Assembly (NCBI RefSeq): GCF_003402475.1
Contig: NZ_BFAB01000006.1
Span: forward strand, 62,001-126,000
Length of the DNA stretch: 64,000 nucleotides
Reading direction: 5' to 3'
DNA from: Mycobacterium sp. MFM001
GTDB lineage: Bacteria; Actinomycetota; Actinomycetes; Mycobacteriales; Mycobacteriaceae
Shown here: in pieces, positions 49,879 through 60,568 of the stretch
How the letters are laid out: each line of letters opens with the position of its first letter
Numbering within the stretch: the first letter of the stretch is position 1
Translations under genes and position numbers: made by a program
Notes under the pieces: generated by a model
What the model saw: the letters and a program-made list of their open reading frames with translations, nothing else
What the model was told of the DNA's origin: nothing
Database searches by the model: none

Positions 49879-50307
49879 GTGCGCCGCATGCTGATCGCTG
49901 CCACGTTGCTGTGGATGGGGGTGCTGACCGGCTACGACATTCGCCAGCGTCGGTTGCCCAACTGGCTGACGCTGCCGGGCTTCGCGGTGATCATGGTGTT
50001 CGCGATCAGCTTGGGCCGCGGTCCGGCCGCGGCGCTGGGCGCAGGGCTGCTGGCGACCTGCTATTTGCTGGTCCATGAAGTTGCGCCGGCGGCAATGGGA
50101 GCCGGGGATGTCAAGCTGGCGCTGGGCCTGGGCGCGCTGACCGGCTGCTTCGGCGTCGACGTATGGGTGCTCGCGGCAATCGGCGCGCCGCTGCTGACCG
50201 CGGTGATCGGGGGAGCGGCATGGCTCGGCTGGTCGATGAGGACCCTGCCGCACGGCCCGTCGATGTGCGCGGCTAGCGCCGCCGCGCTGGGCCTGGCCCA
50301 ACTGTAA
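49879..50307 (+). CDS. Type IV prepilin peptidase-like aspartyl protease (A24 family)
   Basis: The 142-residue polytopic membrane protein has the two catalytic aspartates of prepilin peptidases: YDIRQRRLPNWL (about 19-30) and GAGDVKLA (about 75-82). It lacks the N-methyltransferase domain of full PilD. It probably trims prepilins of a Tad-type (Flp) system, though no pilin gene is near. GTG 49879 follows the aroE stop by one base. It corresponds to Rv2551c. Confidence 0.9.
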   Translation: MRRMLIAATLLWMGVLTGYDIRQRRLPNWLTLPGFAVIMVFAISLGRGPAAALGAGLLATCYLLVHEVAPAAMGAGDVKLALGLGALTGCFGVDVWVLAAIGAPLLTAVIGGAAWLGWSMRTLPHGPSMCAASAAALGLAQL

Positions 50308-50310
50308 GAC

Positions 50311-50330
50311 TGGTACCATATCTTGTACCA
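50311..50330. promoter_or_regulatory. Operator candidate for the YefM-YoeB pair
   Basis: TGGTAC (50311-50316) and GTACCA (50325-50330) form a dyad 18 bases before the antitoxin start. The E. coli YefM-YoeB complex binds palindromes with a TGTACA core, and the TTGTACCA half here is close to that. Autorepression by the complex is expected, but binding is inferred from sequence only. Confidence 0.6.
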
Positions 50331-50348
50331 CTAACAGGGAGGATTTGC

Positions 50349-50594
50349 GTGGCAATCACTGCGAGCGAGGCGCGCAAGAACCTGTTTCCCCTGATCGAAA
50401 AGGTGAACGCGGACCGCACACCGGTTGAGATCACGTCGAAGGCCGGTCGCGCTGTGCTGATGTCCGCCGATGACTGGGAAGCGTGGCAGGAGACTGCGTA
50501 TCTGTTCCAGTCCCCGGCGAACGCCCGTAGGCTCCTCGACGCCGCTGACGCCCTGGACAAGGGCCGCGGAATCCGGGGCGAGCTCAGCGAGTGA
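50349..50594 (+). CDS. YefM-type antitoxin
   Basis: The 81-residue antitoxin of the Phd/YefM family has a DNA-binding N-terminus (AITASEARKNLFPLIEKVNADRTPVEIT) and a C-terminal toxin-neutralising helix (FQSPANARRLLDAADAL). GTG 50349 has GGGAGG about 8 bases upstream. It overlaps the toxin gene by four bases (GTGA), the standard arrangement. Confidence 0.93.
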   Translation: MAITASEARKNLFPLIEKVNADRTPVEITSKAGRAVLMSADDWEAWQETAYLFQSPANARRLLDAADALDKGRGIRGELSE

Positions 50595-50845
50595 ACCTCG
50601 TCTTCGCGCCTCAGGCGTGGGACGACTACCTGTATTGGCAGGCCGCCGACCGTGCAGTGCTCAAGCGGATTAACAAGCTCATCGCGGACACCTGTCGGTC
50701 GCCGCAGGAAGGCATCGGTAAGCCAGAGCCGTTGAAATACGGGCTCATCGGCGCCTGGTCCCGGCGGATCACCCAGGAACACCGGCTCGTCTACCGCGTC
50801 GTCGACGACGACCTGCAAATCCTCCAGGCGCGATATCACTACTAG
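50591..50845 (+). CDS. yoeB: YoeB-type toxin, ribosome-dependent mRNA endonuclease
   Basis: The 84-residue RelE-superfamily toxin has the family C-terminus RYHY, where the last His and Tyr are catalytic in E. coli YoeB, plus EHRLVYRV with the active glutamate and arginine. Its length equals that of E. coli YoeB. It cuts mRNA at translating ribosomes unless bound by the antitoxin. The pair is an insertion between the prepilin peptidase and aro genes. Confidence 0.95.
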   Translation: MNLVFAPQAWDDYLYWQAADRAVLKRINKLIADTCRSPQEGIGKPEPLKYGLIGAWSRRITQEHRLVYRVVDDDLQILQARYHY

Positions 50846-50960
50846 CCAATTGTCGCTAGGCGCGGCGCGCGATACGGGACGAAACTAAACGGCTGATGCT
50901 GGCAGCGTTTGGCAGCGCTGGTGGTGGAGTCGGCAGCGCTCGGGCCCGGACCATTCGGAC

Positions 50961-51374
50961 ATGACAACCACATCGATCTCGACCACGTCCCGCCGCAACG
51001 ACACCAGACGGTGGCGATCGATCGCCGCCGATCTCGCCTTCTGGACCGTCGCGGGGGGTGCCGTCGCCGCGCTCAGCGGCCCTCTCAGCCAGGCGTGGCA
51101 CGTGCCGCGGGCCGTGCTTCTCGCCGGCGGGCTGTCATTCCTGGTCCTGGGGCCAGTCCTGCTGCTCGGCCTCAAGCGTGTTCGCCCGACGACCGGCGCA
51201 CTGGTGTCCGCTTTCGTGGTGACCAACTTCCTGCTGGCACCGATCACGGTGGTTTCGGCCTTTCTCGGCTGGTTGCCGCTCAGCACCGCGGGCAACTGGG
51301 CGCTGGCCGACGCGGGCGCGGTCATGCTCGTGCTGGGCATCTGGCAGTTCACCGCGCTGCGACGCCGCCCCTGA
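50961..51374 (+). CDS. Small four-span membrane protein
   Basis: The 137-residue protein has a polar Ser/Thr/Arg-rich N-terminus (about 1-22) and four hydrophobic segments (about 25-42, 52-70, 82-103, 112-131), consistent with a DUF6069-like membrane protein. No function is known. It sits 115 bases after the toxin gene and 33 bases before aroC, so it may read through into the aro operon. Confidence 0.75.
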   Translation: MTTTSISTTSRRNDTRRWRSIAADLAFWTVAGGAVAALSGPLSQAWHVPRAVLLAGGLSFLVLGPVLLLGLKRVRPTTGALVSAFVVTNFLLAPITVVSAFLGWLPLSTAGNWALADAGAVMLVLGIWQFTALRRRP

Positions 51375-51407
51375 GGCTTTTTCGCTGGCGGCGCGTGTCA
51401 TGGGAAG

Positions 51408-54745
<3,338 letters not shown>

Positions 54746-54749
<4 letters not shown>

Positions 54750-55453
54750 GACTCGTCTTCGCGCTTGGTCTTCTCGGTTTCGGCCTCGGATTCGGCCGGC
54801 CGGGCCTCGGTGGGCCGTTCGACGTCGGACAGCTTGATTTCCTCGGTCGGGGATTCGCTGTAGGCCGGCTGCGGCGCCGTGGTTTCTTCGCGTTCGGCCG
54901 TGGCCACCGACGACGCCTGCGGCTGATGCGCAGCGCCGCCCTGGGTGGCGGCATCGTCGGGACGGACGGCGGCGAACACGTCGGTGTCCACGCGGTCCTC
55001 GTCACCGCCGCCGCGCTGCTGCGGTGCGTAGTCGCCCTTGCGGTCGATGAGCCAGCGGCCCAGCGTCGCTCCACCGATTCCGCCCAGGAACACCAGCAGC
55101 GCGGTGAACGCGGCGAACGTCGTCAGCTCGTTGATCAGCCCGCCGGCATAGAGGCCCTTGTAGAGCAATGAAATCAGCCAGGCGACCGCGCCGCTGACGA
55201 TGCCGGCTACCAGGCCGGCCAGCAGCCACACCATCGCCAGGTCGCCGCGACGGTCCGGGTCGGGCTGCACCCGTGCGTCGGCGCGGCCGTCGATCACGCC
55301 CCACACCACGATCCCGATGATGAAGAGGATGAGCAGCACAATGCTGATCAATGCGGCCTGGGTTTGAAAGGCGTTGATCAACGTCCCCTGGAACAGGCGG
55401 ACGACGACCATCGCGGCGGCGTAGACCAGACCGCGCAGCATCCAGTTACTCAT
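54746..55453 (-). CDS. Four-span membrane protein with acidic tail (Rv2536 homologue)
   Basis: The 235-residue protein starts at ATG 55453, has four membrane spans (about 7-25, 31-52, 72-96, 110-131) and a 95-residue acidic, Glu/Ser/Thr-rich C-terminus. Databases name this mycobacterial family B-4DMT transporter-like, but no substrate is known. It is divergent from pepQ across 34 bases. Confidence 0.85.
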
Positions 55454-55487
55454 GGGGCCACAGCGTAGACGAGTACCGTCGTCGGGC

Positions 55488-56573
55488 GTGACACATTCCC
55501 AGCGTCGACACAATCTGAGTTCGCGGATCGGCGCCGCCGGGCTGGACGCGATGCTGGTGAGCGACCTGGTCAACGTTCGCTACCTGTCCGGTTTCACCGG
55601 CTCGAACGCCGCCTTGCTGGTCTTCGCCGACGACCGCCCGCCGGTGCTGGCCACCGACGGGCGGTATCGCACCCAGGCCGCCGAACAGGCGCCCGACCTG
55701 GAGGTGGTGATCGAGCGGGCCTGCGGTCGCCACCTGGCCGGGCGCGCGGCGTCGGCTGGCGTGCAGCGGCTGGGCTTCGAAAGTCACGTCGTGACCGTCG
55801 ACGGCTTCGACGCACTGGCCGACGAGGCGGGCAGCGCTGAACTGGTCCGCGCGGCCAGAACGGTGGAGGCGGTGCGCGAAGTCAAGGACGCCGGCGAGGT
55901 GGCGCTGCTGCGATTGGCGTGCGAGGCGGCCGACGCCGCACTGGCCGACTTGGTCGAGCGCGGCGGGCTGCGGCCGGGCCGGACCGAACGCGAGGTGGGC
56001 CGCGAGTTGGAGGCGCTGATGCTCGACCACGGCGCCGACGGCGTGTCGTTCGAGACGATCGTGGCGGCCGGGGCCAATTCGGCGATCCCGCATCATCGGC
56101 CGACCGACGCCGTGCTGGCCGCCGGCGACTTCGTCAAGATCGACTTCGGTGCGCTGGTCGCGGGTTACCACTCCGACATGACCCGCACCTTCGTGTTGGG
56201 CAAGGCCGCCGACTGGCAGCGTGACATCTATCAACTGGTCACGGCGGCACAGCAAGCCGGGCGCGACGCGCTGCACCCCGGCGCAGTCCTGTCCGAGGTC
56301 GACGGCGCCGCTCGCGAGGTGATCGCCGAGGCCGGCCACGGCGAGCATTTCGGGCACGGGCTCGGCCACGGAGTGGGCCTGCAGATCCACGAAGCGCCGG
56401 GGATCAGCGCCAGCGCCGCCGGTACACTACGTGCGGGCTCTGTGGTGACGGTGGAGCCCGGTGTCTATGTGCCCGACCATGGCGGCGTCCGCATCGAGGA
56501 CACGTTGGTCGTGGGAACGCAAGGCCCCGAACTACTTACCCGGTTCCCCAAAGAACTGGCCATTCTAGCCTAG
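55488..56573 (+). CDS. pepQ: Xaa-Pro dipeptidase PepQ (M24 family)
   Basis: The 361-residue aminopeptidase P/prolidase cleaves X-Pro bonds. The C-terminal pita-bread domain shows metal ligands in KIDFGALVAGYHSDMTRTF (two aspartates), GHGLGHGVGLQIHE (histidine), VTVEPGVY and RIEDT (glutamates). GTG 55488 matches the start of Rv2535c. In M. tuberculosis efp and nusB follow; here accessory DNA follows instead. Confidence 0.95.
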   Translation: MTHSQRRHNLSSRIGAAGLDAMLVSDLVNVRYLSGFTGSNAALLVFADDRPPVLATDGRYRTQAAEQAPDLEVVIERACGRHLAGRAASAGVQRLGFESHVVTVDGFDALADEAGSAELVRAARTVEAVREVKDAGEVALLRLACEAADAALADLVERGGLRPGRTEREVGRELEALMLDHGADGVSFETIVAAGANSAIPHHRPTDAVLAAGDFVKIDFGALVAGYHSDMTRTFVLGKAADWQRDIYQLVTAAQQAGRDALHPGAVLSEVDGAAREVIAEAGHGEHFGHGLGHGVGLQIHEAPGISASAAGTLRAGSVVTVEPGVYVPDHGGVRIEDTLVVGTQGPELLTRFPKELAILA

Positions 56574-56802
56574 CTAAGCACTGTGCTTGACCTGCAAAGA
56601 TGAGGTCAGAAGCAAGCGTTATGGGATAAATTAGCTTGGGGATCAGCTAACTCTCATCGAGAGAGGTCTCAGGTGGCGCCGACTTAGCAAGTCACCGACA
56701 CCTCGCGGACTGACCGCATTCTGTGCCAATCACAAGTGATCAAGGCCTTCGGAGGCATACGCTGCCCCCTCTCAGGCAAGTTCAAAGAGGAGGTCAGCGG
56801 CC
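56574..56802 (+). promoter_or_regulatory. Intergenic region after pepQ with two dyads
   Basis: This 229-base gap contains TGACCT/AGGTCA arms (56588-56593 and 56603-56608), the left one embedded in a -35-like TTGACC, and TTAGCT/AGCTAA arms (56631-56636 and 56645-56650) with an 8-base loop that could end pepQ transcription. No gene is seen. It is the point where synteny with M. tuberculosis is lost. Confidence 0.45.
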
Positions 56803-57118
56803 ATGCTTCTCCGTGCAAATCTCATCGCGGCAGCCGTTGCCACCGCTGCGATTGGGGGCGGTATTACCGGCCCATGCTGACTCTGATGACGATGCTTTCC
56901 TACGGGCAATGTCCGCGCACGGCATCTCCGACCAGAAGGGGCCGCAGGCCCTTATCCAAATGGGCCATGAGATCTGTGGCCTATTGGGCGATGGCTATAG
57001 CGTCAACGGCCTCGCCCAGCATCTCGCGCTGAGCGAACAGAACGGCATGACCGACGACGACACTAAGTACTTGGTGCAGACGTCTGCCGCAGCGTACTGC
57101 CCGCAATACTTAAGCTAA
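56803..57118 (+). pseudogene. DUF732 exported protein, frameshifted in its signal peptide
   Basis: ATG 56803 with an AAAGAGGAGG site (56784-56793) opens a signal peptide, but that frame stops at 56880. The DUF732 domain (DDAFLRAMSAHGISD..., two cysteines, NGMTDDDTKYLV) continues in the next frame to 57118. Removing one G from the GGGGG run at 56854-56858 restores a continuous 104-residue protein with the cleavage region LPAHA-D. DUF732 proteins are short exported mycobacterial proteins of unknown role. This may be a real frameshift, slippage or an assembly error. Confidence 0.82.
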
Positions 57119-57237
57119 TCAGTTCGCGGGATGGCGGTCCCGGCTGCACCTGAGGTCAACCGTAACGGATCCTTGTGCGGCCGCGCTCTGGCGGATTACC
57201 GCAATTGGACCAGTGCCAGCGCGGATAAACTGCCCGG

Positions 57238-58122
57238 ATGGAGGCGCTGACCACCGATCCCGCTGCCCTGGTGAAAGAGGCCGCGAACTTCGAGCGGATC
57301 GCCGGTGAGCTGAAGGGCATCATCGCGAAAGTGGAGCAGATCGCCGCCGACATGGGCGCCCATTGGCAGGGCACAGCCGCCGATGCCGCGCAATCTGCGA
57401 TTCGCCGGTTCCAGCAGGCCGCCGACGCGCAGATCGCGCAACTTAATGAGATCTCGACGAACGTTCAGACCGCGGCCGCGAAATACAGCGCGACCGATGA
57501 TGAGAAGGCCGCGGAGCTGGCGTCAATGATGAGCTTCGGAATGGGCGGCCCGCTGCCTACCGACCGCAAACCGTGGGAGTACAACCTCGACCTGAAAAGC
57601 CGCGTGACGACCCATGAGCCTGGTATGCCGGGTCCTCCGGTGAGCGCCGGGTCGGTCGCCAGCATCAACGACGTGTGGAATGAGCTGCACCGCTGCTTCA
57701 ACTGCAACTTTCCCATCGGCGGTGCGCCGCAGCAGTTTCCGAACGTAGGCGACAAGCTGCCGCTTGAGCTCAAGGTGGGCAAGGGGATTGGGGTGAAGGT
57801 CGCGAACCTGCCGGTGCAGGTGACGCAGATCCAACGGACCGCCGACCAGATCAACATCGAGTTCGCCACCCTGCCGGGACATGAAGATGGCCTGGGCAGC
57901 ACGATCCACTTTCAATGGATAAAAGAGGGCGGCGAGATGCACTTACACATACGGGGATACGTTGCGGAGGCCGGTCCTGGGTCGGAGGGCGGGCCGCAGT
58001 CTCCCCTGGAGCGCGGTGTCTACGGCGGCATCTTCGCCCCTGTCACCTGGCAGCCCTATATCGACAACGTGACTAAGCACATCGCTGAGGCCAAGGGTTA
58101 CCCCACGTGGGACACGCCATGA
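57238..58122 (+). CDS. WXG100-domain ESX substrate with unrecognised C-terminal domain
   Basis: Residues 1-95 form an ESAT-6-like helical hairpin with WQG at 43-45 and a YxxxD secretion signal (Tyr83, Asp87), so export through a type VII (ESX) system is likely. Residues about 140-294 form a separate beta-rich domain with a CxxC (Cys153, Cys156), FPIGGAP, TLPGHEDGLGSTIHF and TWQPYIDN; I do not recognise it. The downstream membrane protein gene overlaps by four bases. The arrangement resembles LXG/WXG toxin and immunity pairs, but toxicity is inference. Confidence 0.85.
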   Translation: MEALTTDPAALVKEAANFERIAGELKGIIAKVEQIAADMGAHWQGTAADAAQSAIRRFQQAADAQIAQLNEISTNVQTAAAKYSATDDEKAAELASMMSFGMGGPLPTDRKPWEYNLDLKSRVTTHEPGMPGPPVSAGSVASINDVWNELHRCFNCNFPIGGAPQQFPNVGDKLPLELKVGKGIGVKVANLPVQVTQIQRTADQINIEFATLPGHEDGLGSTIHFQWIKEGGEMHLHIRGYVAEAGPGSEGGPQSPLERGVYGGIFAPVTWQPYIDNVTKHIAEAKGYPTWDTP

Positions 58123-58415
58123 GGTGGGCACGGATTCTGGGCGGTGTCGCTGGCGGTCTGCTCGCCGGTATTGCGTTGTGGGCGTTGGCCGCAATCCTGC
58201 TGGCGATCTTCGGCAGCACTCCCGGCCTCGCCATCGGCACAGCTCCCTTCGTAGCGTTAATCGTTCTGCTCGGCTTGCTCTGGTGGCGTCGTCCACTGAT
58301 AGATGTCGTCTGGAAGGCGGCATTCGGCGCGGCTTTTCTCCTCCTTGTGGCGTGGGCCATCACGAATCTCATTGAGATTCCCAGCGCCGTCATGTTCGTC
58401 AACCTGCTCACCTAG
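58119..58415 (+). CDS. Three-span membrane protein coupled to the WXG100 gene
   Basis: ATG 58119 overlaps the stop of the WXG100 gene (ATGA), giving 98 residues; GTG 58107 would add four. Three hydrophobic segments (about 5-30, 38-58, 68-88) cover nearly the whole chain, with no soluble domain. The close coupling suggests a partner or immunity protein, since small polytopic immunity proteins guard against many secreted toxins. No family is recognised. Confidence 0.75.
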   Translation: MRWARILGGVAGGLLAGIALWALAAILLAIFGSTPGLAIGTAPFVALIVLLGLLWWRRPLIDVVWKAAFGAAFLLLVAWAITNLIEIPSAVMFVNLLT

Positions 58416-58489
58416 CGGAGGTAGTCACTCCTTCTCACCTGGCGCATTCGGCAAACAACCGACGCGAGCCCGTGTAACCATCGGTACCC

Positions 58490-58837
58490 ATGGATCTCTG
58501 GGCCGCAATTGCGAGAGCCGCCACCGCATGTTCGGTGTTTGCGTTTCTGACTGGATGTGCGTCGGCGCCACCTTCGTCGGCCGCGCCCACGTTGACCTGT
58601 GCAGACGTCGGTGGTGTATTCGTTGCCCACGGCACCGACGGGCGCGGCGATTGTGAGCCAGCAGATCCGCGCCCGAAATGCCATGTTCCGCCAGCCGACC
58701 AGGACGCCAATTACCTTGCGGGCCTGACCATGATGCCGCCCTTCCCGAACGGCACGCTCGACCCTTGGATGACGCCGTCGATGATCCAGAACGCGAGCAA
58801 CAAGGACTGCTGGAAACAACCCGCCTATCCGTCATAG
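58490..58837 (+). CDS. Small cysteine-containing lipoprotein
   Basis: The 115-residue product has a signal peptide with lipobox LTGC (Cys23). The mature part has four further cysteines (TCADVGG, GDCEP, KCHVPP, KDCWK) and is Pro- and Asp-rich. No family is recognised; it resembles other short mycobacterial cell-envelope lipoproteins. It follows the WXG100 pair after 74 bases in the same direction. Confidence 0.72.
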   Translation: MDLWAAIARAATACSVFAFLTGCASAPPSSAAPTLTCADVGGVFVAHGTDGRGDCEPADPRPKCHVPPADQDANYLAGLTMMPPFPNGTLDPWMTPSMIQNASNKDCWKQPAYPS

Positions 58838-58912
58838 TCAGTCCGCCGTGGGGAGTTTCATCTTGAAACTGCCCGCGGGTTGTCCACAGACTGGGACAAC
58901 CTTGGTGGGGCC

Positions 58913-58963
58913 GGTGGGGCGGGTGGGACTTGAACCCGCGACCTCGCAGATTATGAGTCTGAC
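58913..58963 (-). tRNA. 3' half of an elongator tRNA-Met gene (remnant, anticodon CAT)
   Basis: On the minus strand the sequence reads as the 3' part of a tRNA: anticodon loop CTCATAA (58951-58957) flanked by CAGA/TCTG, a variable region, T-arm with GGGTTCAAGTCCC, an acceptor 3' strand CCGCCCC and discriminator A. The upstream sequence has no D-arm (no TAGCTCAG) and no matching 5' acceptor GGGGCGG, and there is a C-A mismatch in the T stem. It is not a working gene. Such 3' ends are classic integration scars. Confidence 0.75.
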
Positions 58964-59114
58964 GGCTACGGCGACCCGCTCAGTGCCCAGGCTCAGAGCA
59001 AGTGATACCGCCATATGCCGTTAGAGCCGTCGAGCTTCTCCGAGCGCGCCTGCGCGCGGACGCCTGTCGATGAATTGACCGCCCCTTGTCGGACTGGCGA
59101 GGGAGAATGGCACC

Positions 59115-59636
59115 ATGAGCAGGTTCGTCCGCAGGCGTGGGGTCGGCGGTGTGGCGCCTCGTCGGGTGGCCATGGGCGCCAACGATCGCAAACGGCTTTT
59201 CTGGCTTGTCGCCGCGGGGCTGGTCGTACTCGCCCTGTCGTCGCTGAACGGGCTGCTGTGGATCGTGGGCGTAGCGCTACTGGTGGCCGGCCTGACGGCG
59301 TTGATACGACAACCGATAGGGGGCAATTCGTTGACCGGAGACTGGCCCGGAGTCTCACGTGACGGGGAACCCGAATTGGTACGCGGCCCGCAACCCGGCT
59401 CGGCGAAGCGGCCGAACGAATACCAGATCCGCACCACACCCGTTCCTGCCGGGGCACATGGCGCCGACTGGCTCGGGCTTTTCAACTCCCAGTTGGCCGG
59501 GCCACCGTTCACTGCCTATCACGACGGGAACAAGATCATCGTTGAGTGCCGGCCGGATGACGAACCGACGTTGGTCGAAACGGTCGACGCGGCCATTGAG
59601 CACGCGAATGAACGGCTGAGGGCACTTTACGGTTAG
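59115..59636 (+). CDS. Two-span membrane protein of unknown function
   Basis: The 173-residue protein has a basic N-terminus, two closely spaced hydrophobic segments (about 28-44 and 48-65), then a soluble part of about 105 residues ending in a helix (LVETVDAAIEHANERLRALY). No family is recognised. An internal ATG at 59172 could be the start. It lies just right of the tRNA remnant, so it may belong to an integrated element. Confidence 0.65.
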   Translation: MSRFVRRRGVGGVAPRRVAMGANDRKRLFWLVAAGLVVLALSSLNGLLWIVGVALLVAGLTALIRQPIGGNSLTGDWPGVSRDGEPELVRGPQPGSAKRPNEYQIRTTPVPAGAHGADWLGLFNSQLAGPPFTAYHDGNKIIVECRPDDEPTLVETVDAAIEHANERLRALYG

Positions 59637-59704
59637 GTCGGCTCACACGGCAGGCGCGCGAAATCACGTTTCCCGGTTGACTGTCAGGAGTTTACGATTT
59701 TGGC

Positions 59705-60196
59705 GTGGGGCAGTACCGACAGTTCCATTTCGATCAGCCCGGCCTTCGCGGTCGGCGTATGCGTGTTGTAGCGGAATGGCCTACCGACGATTACGACGTC
59801 CCGGTTGACCTGAAGCGTGGCACCGACGTGATATGCCTTAGTGACGAGACCAATGTTTTCTTGGCTCTTGAAGTACACCCTGTGGAAGATCCCAGCCAGG
59901 TCTTCAGGGTGCGCTACGACGACCTCGCACTGTATGACGATGGGACGCCGCTTCCGCCGCTTCCCAAGTACAACAGCGTGTTTCCCGTCCATGCAACCGG
60001 ACTGAGCGGCCGACCGATGCGCGTGGTCGGTCGTCCGGTCAACTTTGTCGGGGAAATCCAAGACATTCCGGTGGACGTGATCGCCATTGACGACACGCCC
60101 GACGCCGAGCACAACCTTCTAGTCCGCGCCGCGGACGACCCGAACCGCACAGCCCGCATCTCCTACGACCAGCTGAACCTATGCGACATTACTTAA
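59705..60196 (+). CDS. Internally duplicated protein of unknown function
   Basis: The 163-residue protein is made of two related halves. GLRGRRMRVVAEW...VRYDDLALYDD (about 13-79) aligns with GLSGRPMRVVGRP...ISYDQLNLCD (about 98-161), with matching AEDP/ADDP-like turns before the last strand. It has no signal peptide or membrane span. The repeat suggests a small beta-rich binding module present twice. The start is GTG 59705. No named family is recognised. Confidence 0.65.
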   Translation: MGQYRQFHFDQPGLRGRRMRVVAEWPTDDYDVPVDLKRGTDVICLSDETNVFLALEVHPVEDPSQVFRVRYDDLALYDDGTPLPPLPKYNSVFPVHATGLSGRPMRVVGRPVNFVGEIQDIPVDVIAIDDTPDAEHNLLVRAADDPNRTARISYDQLNLCDIT

Positions 60197-60236
60197 ACGG
60201 TCCCAAGCGCCGTAGCGCCCGTGTTTAACTTCTCCC

Positions 60237-60255
60237 GACGCCAATGACCGGCGTC
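60237..60255. terminator. Hairpin between the duplicated protein and the peptide gene
   Basis: GACGCC (60237-60242) pairs with GGCGTC (60250-60255) across a 7-base loop. It stands 7 bases before the GGAGG site of the 46-residue peptide gene and 40 bases after the previous stop. It may end the upstream transcript or be a 5' leader structure of the peptide gene. Confidence 0.4.
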
Positions 60256-60276
60256 TCAATCGGAGGACTGAACAAG

Positions 60277-60417
60277 ATGAAGGCTGTTGCGGCACTTATT
60301 GCGGCTACAGTTGCCGCGTTCTTGCTGGGCACCGGGGTCGCCAAGGCTGATTGCTACACCAGTTGTTATGACGGCGGTGACAACGGCTATCAGTGCGACA
60401 CCAACTGTGACGACTGA
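60277..60417 (+). CDS. 46-residue exported four-cysteine peptide
   Basis: ATG 60277 has a GGAGG site (60262-60266) 10 bases upstream. The product has a clear signal peptide (MKAVAALIAATVAAFLLG, cleavage after VAKA at residue 24) and a 22-residue acidic mature part with cysteines at 26, 30, 40 and 44, in two CxxxC pairs separated by a Gly/Asp/Asn-rich loop. Two disulfides are likely outside the cell. It is flanked by hairpins, so it is probably transcribed alone. No family is recognised; a signalling or antimicrobial peptide is possible. Confidence 0.7.
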   Translation: MKAVAALIAATVAAFLLGTGVAKADCYTSCYDGGDNGYQCDTNCDD

Positions 60418-60441
60418 CGGCAACATACGAGCAAGTTTGAG

Positions 60442-60480
60442 GCTGCGCCGGACGGCTTGGGGGACACCCCCGGGCGCAGC
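60442..60480 (+). terminator. Stem-loop after the peptide gene
   Basis: GCTGCGCC (60442-60449) is the reverse complement of GGCGCAGC (60473-60480), with an inner GGGGG-ACA-CCCCC hairpin. It starts 25 bases after the peptide stop. It lacks a T tract, as is common in mycobacteria. Confidence 0.5.
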
Positions 60481-60499
60481 AGGGCGAAAATTTTAAGGT

Positions 60500-60535
60500 G
60501 GGCCAGGGATGAGAAGAGAAACCCATCCCCGGCCC
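60500..60535. terminator. Second stem-loop, GGGCCAGGGATG type
   Basis: Bases 60500-60511 pair with 60524-60535 at 11 of 12 positions around a 12-base loop. It lies in the gap between the peptide gene and the convergent capsid gene and could act on either strand. Confidence 0.45.
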
Positions 60536-60568
60536 CGCAATGCGGACAAGGAGAATGCGCATTGACAG

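Noticed and set aside
58913..58990. Complete tRNA-Met gene
   Set aside because: Only the 3' half fits; no D-arm or complementary 5' acceptor strand is present upstream on the minus strand.
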